This document shows positions 13,790 through 26,386 of a DNA stretch of 64,000 bases, in pieces. The translations under genes were made by a program, and so were the position numbers. Source of the DNA: Pelodera strongyloides (Eukaryota; Nematoda; Chromadorea; Rhabditida; Rhabditidae); the NCBI GenBank assembly GCA_036852015.1, contig JAANDG010000163.1, forward strand, positions 124,001 to 188,000. The letters run 5' to 3'. The notes under the pieces are model-generated. The model did not search any database, was not told where the DNA came from, and was given only the letters and a program-made list of their open reading frames with translations. Each line of letters begins with the position of its first letter. Positions within the stretch are counted from its first letter, which is position 1.

Positions 13790-13955
13790 GCAAAGCGAAA
13801 CAGAACGTGGTTTGCGAAACGTATGCTGGGAATGTGTATTCTACGCAAAATGTATCCTAATCTGTGGGGATATACCTATAAGAGCACAGAATTTTGCAGG
13901 AATGCAGTTGCCTAGCGTACAAAGCTTGCAAAACCACGTGCCAATCCACTTTAAA
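13790..13955. mobile_element. Family-5 foldback element (CACGTGGTTTG type), diverged
   Basis: GAACGTGGTTTGCGAAACG on the left and AAAACCACGTGCCA...CTTTAA on the right, as in the clearer copies at 17495, 39786 and 45085. Confidence 0.5.
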
Positions 13956-14143
13956 ATTTTCGTCCAGCAATGTCTTTAAATTTAAGTTTCATGACCATCA
14001 CCTTCAATATGACACCAGGTGTCCTTTACGACTATGAAAAAGTAAAATGGAAAAGACGATTAGCTTAGAGATACGAGGGGTTCATGATTAAAATAAAATT
14101 TCACGTCGCGAAGCGTCTCTGTGCCTATTTTTGCTTTCTTAAA

Positions 14144-14183
<40 letters not shown>

Positions 14184-15473
14184 GACAGTGAGGTATTTGG
14201 ATGTATCGATGTTACACTGGGAGCGTCTTCGTGAGGCCGATCACTGCTCAATCTTTAGGGAGACCGAGCTGGGGAGCACTGGGGGGACTAATAATATTGG
14301 AGGGAGAGTAGACAGAGAGTGAGAGAGAGGGGGAGAGAGAGAGAGAGAGTATGAGAGAGCACAACGGAAACAGCATAAAAGAGAGAAAATAAAATCAGAG
14401 CGACTTCTAGCACAACAACAACCACATCGAGGAGAGGTCGATGGGGATATAGTGTAGGAAATTCAGAAATTGACACGGTGATCGGAACCCACAGTAGTAC
14501 TAGTAAGGTGCCATGGCAAGGCTAAAGCGGTATAACAACCGGTTTAACGGTTTTCGAAACGCATCTGGGCGCTATATTCCCAAGTAGTGTATACTAATGA
14601 CTGCGCGATACTGCGCGATATTTAGTCTAATTATATTCATTTGCATACAAAGCAGTTGTCCAACAAGCGTTGCAAAAGCCGCCATTGTGTCGCCTTGAAG
14701 AAATAGCAAATAAATAAACAAATATTTTACTCATACAGTAGCGTTCTCCCATCCATACATTAAGGGGCTTAATACAGTATTCAAATACTGTGACTTGTTC
14801 CGCAGATTTCGCTTTGCAAACATCACTATTTTATGTTCTCTTTAATCACCCCTCATCAGATACCCATGTTGGGCCTGAGCAACTTGAAATACAGCTATAG
14901 GTTTTTTTTTCTTTTTTTTTAAGCTTCTTTGCCAGGGACAACGGGTGAATACTTTTTTCCTCCGCATCTGGAATTGCTAAAAATGGTTGTTCTGACCGGG
15001 GTATGTGTCGAACCGTCGAGTCGTAGAACCTGCGATGTTCGATTCCATTGCGTCTCTCGTTATGAAATTCAGGCCTAAGGCGCTGTCCCTAGACAGCGGG
15101 GACTGAGGCTCCTCGGTTCGACTCATACCCCTGGGTAGACCAAGCCATCAAGCCTTCTTATTAGAGTACATTGGTAGCAATTTCAGTTACGGAGGAATAG
15201 GTGATCAAACGCTATCCCTGGCCAGGAAGCGAAGTAACTGAAACCAAAAACCTAGTGCAGGCCGGACCGTGCATTTCAGGCACCTGTCTCACGCAGATAA
15301 ATTCTGCTGAGTATGACCCTAACCTTACATTTACCCTTATTTTGGTTGATCAGCAGGTTTCGGTATGGTTTGACTGGATGATACCTTTGAATATGTTTCC
15401 TGAACTATTATTTTTTTTGTCGGCTTTTATGAGCATCTCCTTGATGTAATTAATTTACAATTCACACCTCTAT

Positions 15474-15913
15474 TTAAAGGATCGCAGTCACTACAAAATC
15501 GTCATTTTTCTTCGAGTTTACTTGTATTTAGTAAAGAATAGAGACAAATACTTTACCAAAACCGAATAATTTGAATTCCAACTCAGGGAGTGAACAAGTA
15601 GAAAAGTAGTTCTACTTAACTACCGCTGGATCACGAAACGTGCTCATACAGCTGCTTCCCGATCGGGAGTATGCAAATTATTTCGGCAAATATCTGCATA
15701 TTATATCTTTACATATACTGCAGGGGTCTGCAAGCATATCACTACACGTTTCATAATCCCGCGGTAGTTAAGTAGAACTACTTTTCTACTTGTTCACCCC
15801 CTGAGTTGGAATTCAAATTTTTCGGTTTTGGTAAAGTATTTTTCTTTATTCTTTACTAAATTCAAGTAAACTCGAAGCAAAATGATGATTTTGGAGTGAC
15901 TGCGATCCTTTAA
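15474..15913. mobile_element. Large TTAA foldback element (AGGATCGCAGTCACT ends)
   Basis: A 440-bp palindrome edged by TTAA. Both arms contain the GTAGAAAAGTAGTTCTACTT block and CTGAGTTGGAATTC. No ORF. A fragment recurs in intron 4 of gene D. Confidence 0.9.
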
Positions 15914-16597
15914 CAATAAACCTTTTGCTTTGTCGTGGTTCATTTTCCATTTTTATTCTTATTTTCTTTATGTTCCTTTTTTTATTAGTAGGGGAGAGAC
16001 ATAGAGAATACATAAAAGATTTCTACACATATCGTATATAATAAGGTTTGTAAAGCAGTAAAGTTTCCCATGCACAAGAGGAAAGAGAGAGAGAGAGCGA
16101 GAGAGAGCAAGAGGAAAAGGGAGAGAGTGCAAGAGGAAAAGGGAGAGAAATAGAGATAAAAGAGATAAAAAGACAAGGAGATTTATTGCTACCTGTAGAC
16201 AATTAAGCTTCGTCACTTTTTAATATACATTTTTATTACTACAAACTTTGTTGCCAAAAAATGAGATCACAACCTCAAGTTTCTTTTTTTCTGACCGCGA
16301 CCCCGACACAGGGATTCTTTATTTGTTCAGCGTTATCTAGTTACATGAAGAGGTAATAGAGAGAGAGGGGAGGGAAAGAGATAAATAAAGAGGGAAAAGG
16401 GAGAGAAAGAGAGAGAGAGAGAGAAAAGAAAGATAGAAAGAGAGAGAGGAAGAGGGAGACTCCAGTGTGTAGTTTATGCTGATATCTCGCTAGTGTGCAT
16501 TTTACTCTCTCGCTCCCTCAGTCCCCCCTCTCTCTATGGTAATCTCTTCTGTTCTTTCACGTCTCTAGCTCTAGTTCTTACTCTCTCCTCTCTCTTT

Positions 16598-16641
<44 letters not shown>

Positions 16642-16844
16642 TGTGGTTATCGAATTGATTACCCTGCAACAGCCGGGTTCTTGTTCCCATAGAACCTGCA
16701 GACCTTCAAGTTTGATTTGTGCTCGTTTCTGATCTACTTTCAATTTGATTTAATCCACATCATTCTGGCGCCAAGCCAATAAACTTGATCTTTGCTTACC
16801 ATTAGTTTATTGGCGCTGACGTAGTATAATTAGTTGGTGGCCTC

Positions 16845-16875
16845 CTAAGCCTAAGCCTAGGCCTAAGCCTAAGCC
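16845..16875 (+). repeat. Short telomere-type tract between direct repeats
   Basis: About five CCTAAG units, including one CCTAGG variant. They are bracketed by two copies of a roughly 32-base sequence beginning TTAGTTTATTGGC (16802-16833 and 16876-16908). Confidence 0.9.
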
Positions 16876-17494
16876 TTAGTTTATTGGCCCTGACATAGCA
16901 TAATTAGTGAGCTTATCATTGCTGAATGTTTGAGCAGTGCACAACATACAGTGTACAGTTACGTTACAAAGTATACACTAACAATAAGGCTGCTAGTCTA
17001 AAATTGAGCTGCCATACAGTCGGCATTGAAATCAGAACAAGTTTATAAACTAGGATTTAGAAAAATTCAAGAATTCCTCGGATACTTTTGGATTTTGAAG
17101 AGATCAACTGAAGTGGTATTAGAAGTTTACATACGCAATTATCAATGTATACAGTTGATTTTCCATTTTCATGCCCTCATAAGTTACTGTTTTAGTACAT
17201 AGTGTAGCGGAACAATCATAACTTTAATAAATAAATACACTTTGTAGTTTTACTACAATTATTTGATTGCATAAGTCTGTCAAGTGATGCAACAATCGAT
17301 AATTCTTATCTATTCAATGCGATACAAAACTCAATGCGATAAGAACATGTAGAATTATCAATAAACATCTGGGGGTGTTAGCGATGCGTAATGACACATT
17401 GGAAACGAAAAATCGTGAAATTTCTAATGATGCAAGAGTCAGTGAGTGGGAAACGTTTTGTTGCTTCCCGTATAATGTTCTTTTCTTTATTTCA

Positions 17495-17648
17495 TTAAAG
17501 CAGCATGATATGTGGTTTGTGAATCGCATTGCAGTGTATTACCTGGAAATTGCAGTTCCATAATATGCCAGAAAGGAACAGAAAAAATAATAAATGTGAC
17601 TGCAGTTGTCTAGAAGCCGCTTCGCAACCACGCACCATACCGCTTTAA
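17495..17648. mobile_element. Family-5 foldback element
   Basis: TTAA edges, with AGCAGCATGATATGTGGTTTG against CAACCACGCACCATACCGCT. Confidence 0.75.
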
Positions 17649-18543
17649 ATTTTATATGTAAATACCATGATTTATTATAAGAAAATTGGTCACCAAATGG
17701 TTACGAGTATTACGAGCTTCCGCAGTTTCACACCGTTGTAGTACTTTTGTTTCGCAAAGTTTCATGTTCCCGTAGATAAAGGCATTTCGTAGATCCCAGC
17801 TTGATTCAGTATTATTATGTACCATGTTTACCGTAGATTGGATTAAATTTAAACTTCTTCTGGTTTGTACCTGAGATGATGCACTTGTGGTTTGTGCTCT
17901 GTGCTATTAAAAGCAATTTGTGCTTTTTTGTGCGTTCCTGCTTCGCACGAGAGCCCCACCCCAATTGCTCAACAAAATATAAAATATCATTTTGATCACT
18001 TGACTGCAAAGTATAATCCTACTATCTTAAATAAAAGACAGTAAGAAAACCATCTGCTACGCCAAGCCACTTACTACCCTATAAAAACTTATATTGCTGA
18101 GTATTCACGTCCTCTGCACTGTACCTCTGCTAAAGTTACTGCAACTTATATATACACAACATCGTACTATTGTGATACTAGACTGTAGTTGTATTTGTTC
18201 TCTGTCCACACGTAACGCAAAGTGGTACGGTGAACCTGAAGCTAATACCACTTGTATTGTAAAGCTGCGGTATCTGCGGTATACTACGGTATACGTATAC
18301 TTTTCGTCAGCTCTGAGTTGTGGAGCTTATTTTGTTGTGATCGAGGCAGTTTTCTGCTGCCAGTGGAAACATATTTGAAGCCCTATCACTCCCTTTACTG
18401 CCCGAAGCACAGTTGCTGCGACCGAAGCTGTTTTGTGCTATCTGATATACCAAATTGAATCTTACCCATTATCTAAAACTACTGTAATCATGGTTGTCCT
18501 ATACTTTCTTTCAAGACATATTATTGAAAAGGAGGGCTTTGAT

Positions 18544-21500
18544 ATGGACGACAACGATGTGAAAAGTTCTATTTCACCAACGATGCAAGAACTAGGAGAA
18601 CCTGAACTAGAAGAAAAGTTTAAGGTTAGTTTGAAGCGGTATAACACGTGGTTTTTGGTAAATAGTTTACAATGTTTCATTAGTACTTATATGTTCATGT
18701 ACCGATACTAATATTGTTTGGGTTCTCCGAGTGTTGGCCCGACAAATATGGCTGATGGGCCTGCAAAGAATAATTAGCAATTAACTGCATTTTAGGCTTG
18801 TAACTCAATTGCCCCGAATCAAATCTGTGAAGTTTGCGATCAGCAAGCTCATGGAATTCATTTTGGTGTAATTGCCTGTCGAGCATGTGCGGCATTTTTC
18901 AGAAGGTAATTGTTGATGATTATATGTACTTAATTCACATTTTTTCATTTCTTAAAGTTGCTCATCGGCAAATTTTGCTCATTTCAAAACCATGTATAAC
19001 TTCTTGTAAAATCTGTAAGCCAGCAGAAACCTGAGGCCATATCACCGCCCAGTTCCCCCACGGGGAATTCCCCGTCTTTTTCTCTGTGTGTCTAACACTA
19101 GAGTGCTATTTTCTGTCCCCAGAGAATGTTTCCCCGAGGGAGTTGGAGTGATGAATATGGCCTCATATTTCTCCAATTTTCTCAATTTTATATATGTAGA
19201 ACCGTCGTGATGAACAAGAAGTACTCATGTCGTCGTGCGGGAAATAATTGTGAAATCACAAAAGGTAAACCATTTTTTTTTAGTAATTTCTGATGATTTA
19301 CCGCTACCCTGCTCGGGTCAGGCTCGAGCAAAAAAGTTATGCAGAGTTTTCTCTGGATTCTGGCCAAATACTGTAAGACTGTACCATGATGCGAATCTTT
19401 CTTACTGTAGCTATTTTGGTTCAAGTTTTCAGTGTCACCTGAATTTGGTACTTTACCGTTTACTCTGCTTATGTGAATTACTCGGACGGTGAGAACGTTC
19501 TAGTATTAATGCATATCTGAGATTTTGAATTTAGATGTCCGTTACTTATGCCGGTATTGCCGTTTCGAGAAGTGTCTGCGAGTTGGGATGACAACCGATA
19601 GTAAGTTAGATTTAAAATAGTTAATTAGAATCCATATTATGATTTTATGATCAAAATACTTCCAGAATACAAGTTGTACATGCTTCACAGCTCTCCTGAC
19701 TCCTGATCCTGTTGACAAGGGACCAAGGTCAACCTGTGTACATAAGCTCAAGTCTCAAGTATATATTTGTTGTTTTATATTTAGTATTTAAGGTTCCAAT
19801 TAATAAGTTATCACTGGATTTGTTGTATTATAGACGTGCAATGGAACCGTGACCGACTCTCAACTTCAAAAAAAGTTTTGGAAAAGAAAAGCTTAAAGAA
19901 ACAATCGGAACAGATGACGACATACAATCCATATGCGGAATCGGAACCGACGATTTCATCCCCAGCTAGCGTTATACAATTTGGGGGAGCTCATGACATC
20001 AAGGTTTGTGAATTTGTGACTATTTATGCCTAAGCCTAAGCCTAAGCCTAAGCCTAAGCCTAAGCCTAAGCCTAAGCCTAAGCCTAAGCCTAAGCCTAAG
20101 CCTAAGCCTAAGCCTAAGCCTAAGCCTAAGCCTAAGCCTAAGCCTAAGCCTAAGCCTAAGCCTAAGCCTAAGCCTAAGCCTAAGCCTAAGCCTAAGCCTA
20201 AGCATACGCCAAAACCAAAGCGAGAGTAGCTGAAACATATGTGTAGTGTAGAAGTGTACACAGAAAGAGAGACGGATAAAACTCCGCACAGTCATGTTAA
20301 AACACACGCGGCCAATTTTTGGCGCAGTAGTGACCTAGTGACCCTAGGCGGCCCACAGGCACTAAAATTATCTCTCTGCCATAATTCTATCATTATCATT
20401 CCGTTCCCTTTTATCCCCCACGGGGATTGCGGAGCTTTTCGCGTTTTAAAATTATCTTTTACGGTCCAAGAGCGTGCATCTTTATTCAAGGGTGAAAACA
20501 CATATTCAATATTTTATGGCATGTTCCGCAGAGGTCCTGAGCAGTAGGCGACGAGTTCCAGATGACAAATTGCTCGACGTCTTCGGGCTAGGGCCAGGAG
20601 GGATCGCCCACGATTCCCTCGCCTGGTGATAGTTTCAAAGGTGTCACGCGCCGGAATCGGACTCGGGTCGATTGCGTTAGAGACGAGCGCGCTGCCACAA
20701 CGCAATCTATATTAACATTTCAGGAGGTTGTCCAACCAAAAACAAAGGAACACAGCGTAGTGGACTTGAGCAACATTGTACTGGCCATAGAACACGAATT
20801 GAAAAATGTGAGTTGTTTAAAGTGTAATGTGTAATATTATAATAAGCATTAATAAATTTTTAAAATTAATCATAAAACTATTCAGTTCACTCCCGATTTC
20901 CCTCAAGGACTTCACTTGACTGCCCTACAACGTATGACAGTGGCTATGCAGCGGCTCAGGAGCAAAATATCACCAACACCTACGGTATGACACCGTTGAA
21001 TAGTATTTTGGTCATTGCGGCCTTTGTTTGCGGCATACTGTACCGATAGGATATCGACTTAGCAGCCTTGTTTCGTATTTTCGGGTAGTTAGTTTTTTAT
21101 AAACCAGATTCTTCAAGTTTACAGACCGAAATTTCGAGAATGTGAACTTTTGAACGCCGTTCAGCCCGCTTTTTTATCACCGTCCTGCAAGCTAAAAAAA
21201 CGTCATTTTAAAAAACACACATAGCAAACCACACATAGTTTTACTTACAGGTAGCGTCGTGCATCGAAATTTCCTCCTATAAAAACATGTGGACAAAAAG
21301 CTCGACCGAGATCGCTCAATGCATTATGCACTGTGAAGAATTTGCCATGCTTCCAATAGCGGAGAAGGTCCGTTTATTCACATTTATATGCTCAGGACAG
21401 GATTCGAGTTGCCAGTTTATTTTACATCACAACTACCGTAGCTTGTGAGTCCCGGTTAACCTCCTTAAAAAACATGTGGCTCCAGAACTATTTGACAGGT

Positions 21501-23638
21501 GATAAGGGGTGTGCACATTATCGTCACTCTTCACGCACGTGATAGCTTAGTAGGCGGGCTGTAACACAAAGAAGCGCGCCCAGGTGCGGCTGATCACCCA
21601 ACCGTATTCGTAGAACGCGCGGCACACTTATTTGTGGCGGGCCATAGTTGACGACGTGAGCTGCCCAATGTTAAAGATTGGTTACATATACAAATAAAAA
21701 ACTAGAACGATTCGATATAATACCGTTTTTTTTGCAGATAAAAATCTTCAAAGTATCCTGGTGCACATTTCATCGTTTCGAAAAACTGGCTGCCTCTTTG
21801 GCACTGTTTGGAGAAGAGGTCTTCACGCAACATGTAAGTTTACAAATAAAGGTCTATGAAAGAACATCGCGGTCCTATGACGCTAAATAGAGTGCGCCCC
21901 ACCACGTTACGGGCAATTGTCCATGATAATTACGTTCCGTCCACCACGTTACGGGCAATTGTCCGTGCGAATTAGGTTCCGTCCACCACGTTACGGGCAA
22001 TTGTCCGTGCTAATTACGTCCCGTCCACAACGTTACGGGCGATTGTCCGTGTTAGTTACGTAGCGTTGTAATTAGCCTAAATAGTTAGGTTCAACTTTTT
22101 CAGAAAGTTCTCATTTCCGACGACGTTGCAGTCGACGAAAGCACACATTACGATGTTTCAGCGATAAGCAATTACCCGCCCGATGAAGTGACGTCGTAAG
22201 TTTTCTTGTTTTAGATTGTTTCCTGTTCGCTCCTGAGCTTTTGAACATACCCAGATAGGCCCACGAGCTCTCGGCGCTGTTCCCACGTTGCCAGGCTCAA
22301 AAGTGTGCGAGACTGCGTTTTTTAGTGGACGCAGTTGCGCTCCTTGCGACATTTTGGGCCCTGTCCGTAATCGCACACGCCCGAGAATGTAGTCGGTATG
22401 TTATGTGAACGAGAACGGGTGCTGGAAACATATTGGCTATTATTTATTACCAGCCGGATGAAGAGCCCTATGGGCTCTTCCCCTGCTGGATGAATCGGCC
22501 TTCGGCCTCTTGTTTCTCTACGTTTTTAAGATGTTATAGGTAGAGAGGTTGACGCTAAATCGAGAGGTCGAGGGTTCGAACGCCCCGCGAGGCAGCTATT
22601 TTTTTCAGTTTCATTTCCATTGTGTGTTGCCGAAAACTTGATAAAAAGGCTTCGTTTCCGACATGACGACAAATAAACTCTTCTCCTTTATATATGTAAT
22701 AATATGTAATCAATATCGGATTCGTTTGCGGTGACTGCAGTAAATATCAACTATCAAACGTTGCAGGTTCTTCAAGCCATCAGTTTTACGATCGTGCCAC
22801 GATGTGGGCCGCCCAATGTATGAACTGCAATTGTCGCCGTACGAACAAGCGTTTATTATGTGCCTTCTATTGTGGAACTTGGAAGGTGAACGTGAAGAAT
22901 TTTTTATATTCATGGGTCATTTTGTATACGGTTAGAGTGTTTGAATTTCACAGTAAGGCAAGTAGTAAGAGTCTTGACCACCTAGCGACTCTGTTGGCCA
23001 GCTTTAAACGTGAAACACTTTTTTTTTTACTATTTTTGCTAATGTTGTAAAAGTAAACCTAGTATTTTCATCATTTAAAACAGCAGTCTCTAGGAAAGCA
23101 CAATAAACTTAGCAGATGATTTTCCAAAAATCTAGCGCGTCTCGTTGTTTACCCTATTGTAAGCCTAGTATGCGCCTTATTTTAAAGCGTCTGATTGCAG
23201 GCCTCACTGTCGAACAAAGTACAATGAACGTAGCGGATGCGTTTCGGGAGCGTATTGCTGGCGAGCTTCACGATTACTACGTACATACGCTGAGACTTCA
23301 TAACTACGCAGACAGACTTATTCAAGTCATGTCGCTGGTGCAAGCCACAGCGGTAAGTGTGGACCTAACTGTAAGCTTTATAAGAGATTTTTCGCTGTTA
23401 TTGGGCCAAGATGAATGGTCATATCCAGAGAAATAAGTGCCTCAATGTAATGTGGAAGGACTTCATATGCGTCGTTCTCTGGATAGAAATACTAACACGT
23501 TTTGTCAAATACATATTTATTATTTTCCAGAAAATCCAGTACGATAAAGCTCAACTCATGGAAGTGGCACGAATATTTGACGTTTTCAACGTTTCCTTCG
23601 ATAATGAAACAAAGAAGTTTTTTGAGCACAAACGCTGA
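18544..23638 (+). CDS. Nuclear hormone receptor A (supplementary nematode class), 13 exons, complete
   Basis: Predicted ligand-regulated transcription factor of 452 residues. Exons: 18544-18624, 18796-18905, 19200-19264, 19535-19600, 19834-20003, 20724-20807, 20886-20984, 21251-21367, 21738-21833, 22104-22195, 22767-22885, 23201-23352, 23531-23638 (TGA). Every junction has GT/AG and phases agree. The DNA-binding domain spans residues 38-99: zinc finger 1 cysteines are C38, C41, C55 and C58 with P-box [10 protein letters not shown]; finger 2 cysteines are C74, C81, C91 and C94, followed by [11 protein letters not shown]. The ligand-binding domain starts near residue 200 and carries the family signature [11 protein letters not shown]...[12 protein letters not shown] (exons 8-9). 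The start ATG is the first one giving an acidic N-terminus; an upstream in-frame ATG exists at 18490. Its closest relative is gene B, 3.3 kb downstream. Introns carry repeats: a 135-bp dispersed element in intron 2, telomere-type DNA and a tRNA-like piece in intron 5, and 42-bp tandem repeats in intron 9. Ligand and targets are unknown. Confidence 0.9.
19031..19165. mobile_element. Family-6 element in intron 2 of gene A
   Basis: Inverted ends GAGGCCATAT and ATATGGCCTC with the conserved GGGGAATTCCCCGTC core. It ends 34 bases before exon 3. Confidence 0.85.
20028..20204 (+). repeat. Interstitial telomere-type array (GCCTAA)n, about 29 units, in intron 5 of gene A
   Basis: An almost perfect run of GCCTAA, the complement of the nematode telomere repeat TTAGGC, lies between exons 5 and 6. 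The C-rich strand is the coding strand. It ends in slightly degenerate units toward 20220. Confidence 0.97.
20639..20703 (-). pseudogene. tRNA-like sequence in intron 5 of gene A
   Basis: On the minus strand TGGCAGCGCG resembles an A box, and GTCCGATTCC matches a B box (GTTCGATTCC) with one change about 35 bases later. I could not fold a clean cloverleaf. Probably a tRNA pseudogene or the head of a SINE. Confidence 0.35.
21898..22065 (+). repeat. Four 42-bp tandem repeats in intron 9 of gene A
   Basis: Four diverged copies of a 42-base unit built on CCACCACGTTACGGGCAATT and GTCCGTG. They end about 38 bases before exon 10. Confidence 0.92.
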
Positions 23639-24188
23639 ACGAATTTAGGTCCTAACGCGAAACCCGAAACTAACCGAAATCCGAAATCTAAACTAAAATA
23701 CTCATAAGAGTAATTATTTAAAATTCCACAAAACATTGAAATCGGTTTGAGGGTAGGTATTCACTAGATAGATTTCGGTTAATTTCGATAAAAATTTTTA
23801 ATGTATGGTTAATCATTACATTTTGCCCCTATGTTGCAGACCCACAAAATCTAATTATTGTAATTAAATCGCTTTCTTTTTTATCCGTCTAATAATACTA
23901 TCCTTTCTTATTCTGTTGTTTATCACATGCGGGTTCACAGTTTGCTATATTCTTTTCACAGAAATTAATTATATTTATAAGTGTCGGGCTGTTTTATCAC
24001 ATTTATACAAATATAATTTTCTACATCTTCCATTTTTTTCCTGGAATCGCAGGATTGATTACTGTGTCTTGAAAAATAAACCGTTACATACGAAGTGCAG
24101 ACGAATATCAAATATGTTTCTGAATCATTTTGAGCATTGACTCACGCATCTCTAAACATTTTGCCTTTTTTGATCTGTTTTTGAACGG

Positions 24189-24212
24189 TGGATCTGATCT
24201 GATCTGATCTGT
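24189..24212 (+). repeat. Short (TGATC)n tandem repeat
   Basis: Five-base unit GATCT repeated about four times, in the A-B intergenic region. Confidence 0.8.
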
Positions 24213-25508
24213 TTGAACTGATGATCTGTGGAGTTTAGACGACGGGCGAAGGATGAGCTTCAGTTCGGTGTAGCACTTCCTTTGCGAGATCCTTGAAGGT
24301 GCGACGGTAGACCTCTAAGCTGCAGGTATCTTAGCTCGTTGAAGTTCTGGTCCCATGTGAGTATCGAGTCTGTTCGTGGGTGGGCACGGGCAGAGACGTG
24401 GCCCTTAGGCAATTATGTAGCTAGAATAACAGGTTGTCGTACTTCGTAGTCGAGGCGCTGCGAACGACTTTGTACACGCGCATAGACGAAAATCAAGGAA
24501 TATTTGAAGTTACACACTCAATAAAGGTTCAGATCAATGGGCTCAACATATTATTGTTATCAGAAAGCACCGGTGCGCTCACATTTCGATGTAATCTCTT
24601 ATAAAATTTTATATCTATTACATCTCATAATAGTTATAAATGTTACAATTGGATCTGTCCTTGTCCATCATCCACGTGTTATACGCGACGATGGTGATAC
24701 ACAAAAACAAAACCCACGTGTATTCAGATTATTTTAAAACTCGGCTCATACAGACCTCTTTCCGCTATTTCAAAATCTGTGCAAATAACGATGCCACAGT
24801 GCGGGCCTGACTCAGTCAGTCTACCGCATTTATTGAGAAAGAAACTTGGTACAATGCCCGAGCCTAAGTTTACGTATGTGCCTACCCCTAATTGTAAGCC
24901 TTAGCCGAACTGCGCGATGTTCATGCCATGTATAAAAAATTTCAAATATTTGAGTTTGTTTGTCTGTTTATTTCATATGCGTGCGGCTTATGTTAGGCTG
25001 TCCTTATTTGCTTATTTTAGTCGGTTATATCTTTCGCCGAACAGAATCCAAATGCTCTTTTATCGTCGTTATTTGTTTAGGGCAGAGATTATTTTACATT
25101 TGCTATATCATATTACTGATGTAAATGCGTGTAAGCGATGACATTAAAGCTTATTTTTGTCTTAGTCTTACGAACTTGTGATTTTACTTTAATTGTTAGA
25201 TTTTTCGACGATATCGACAGAAAATAGTTGAACATAAATATTAGTGAACCTGTATTTTCCTAGGTGAAATCATGATTTATAATGTGAAGGATTCTAGGCC
25301 ATAAAAGTTGTGTACGTGAAGTCAATGTCAAGTGCCGCACTTAGCCTAATAGAAAAGATGAAAAGAGCACGGCAATAAAAACGCCAAGGTTTTCGTCCTC
25401 CGCGGTGTTCATTTGGTTACGACTGTCTATGTGAGGTATCCTTTTCACAGCTACGTCCATGACATTATTGCTTTTATGAAGAAAAAGCACTTTGGTGCCT
25501 GACCAGAG

Positions 25509-25643
25509 AGAGGCCATATTCACCACCCAATTCCCCCATGGGGAATTCCCCGTCTTTTTTTCTGCGTCTCTCACATTGGAGTAATATTTTCTGTCCCCAG
25601 GGACTATTTCCCCGAACGAATCGGAGTGGGGAATATGGAATCA
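25509..25643. mobile_element. Family-6 element between genes A and B
   Basis: Same body as the copies at 447 and 19031; the right end is mutated (ATATGGAATCA). Confidence 0.85.
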
Positions 25644-26386
25644 GTTGAATGACATTGTTAGTGCTACTATATTGTAACATTTCCATATCACTATATCATG
25701 TTTCTAATCCGCAACATGTCAAACATCTCGAGACTTTCTACAACCAGCATTTATTTGCATAACTCAACGAGAGGCAGAGCCAGAGGAAAGAGATAGAGAA
25801 TAGAGAGAAAAGCGACCAGTTTTGTGAATTCATTTTGTCATTTTGTTAGTACTCACTACGCTTACACGATCTCTCCCTCTCTCTCACTCTCTATGCGAAT
25901 GTATCTCTCTCTTTGTCTGTACTCCTCCCATTCTTTCTTTTTCCGAATCTCTCTCTCTTTCTCTTCTCTCTCTCTCTGAATGCCTATTCTTCTCTTCCTT
26001 CTCCACCAACCATTCCCTCTCACTACAGATTATCGAAATAATTGCCAGTGCTTGCTCAATCAATTCAAAAACCCACACAAAAGACAAAAGGTTTATTTTG
26101 TGCCGAATTGTGCTCTTTAAATACCGTCTGCTCAACGAAAACATTTTTAAATGCTGGCTGGATTAATCACGTTGTACGTATCCAGTAATAGGGCGGCTTT
26201 CATAGTGAACCAGACAAAAATTTAGTCTCTAAATCAAAAACGATCGCCGTTTCTGTCCCGTTGAAATTGAGATCAGATTCCGGTAAAAATCATTGGGTTT
26301 TCCACAGGAATTATAATTCCTGGAGCATATTTCAGATGAGCACCTTGTATGTTACTTTTTTTATGCGAAACAACAATGAATTATAA

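Larger units (their letters stand above)
1..18543. other. Gene-free, repeat-rich region
   Basis: No exon chain or known protein domain was found on either strand. Besides the elements listed separately, it holds GA/CT microsatellites (near 1339, 1600-1685, 2300-2350, 3474-3500, 4547-4640, 5045-5165, 5647-5700, 6795-6870, 8036-8155, 11150-11180, 11310-11410, 14146-14183, 14309-14352, 16079-16150, 16360-16450, 16596-16640) and a CCCTAA-rich, low-complexity stretch at 684-960. The open frames there are translations of these repeats. Confidence 0.6.

Noticed and set aside
14523..14698. Possible further family-1 element
   Set aside because: Starts like family 5 (AAAGCGGTATAACA) and continues like family 1, but the right end is not recognisable; boundaries too uncertain to list.
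20026..20229. Long open frames of repeated Pro-Lys, Leu-Gly and Leu-Arg
   Set aside because: Translations of the telomere-type hexamer; not genes.
22536..22594. Possible tRNA with B box GGTTCGAAC in intron 10 of gene A
   Set aside because: The T stem and acceptor stem do not pair and no clear A box is present; at most a decayed fragment.
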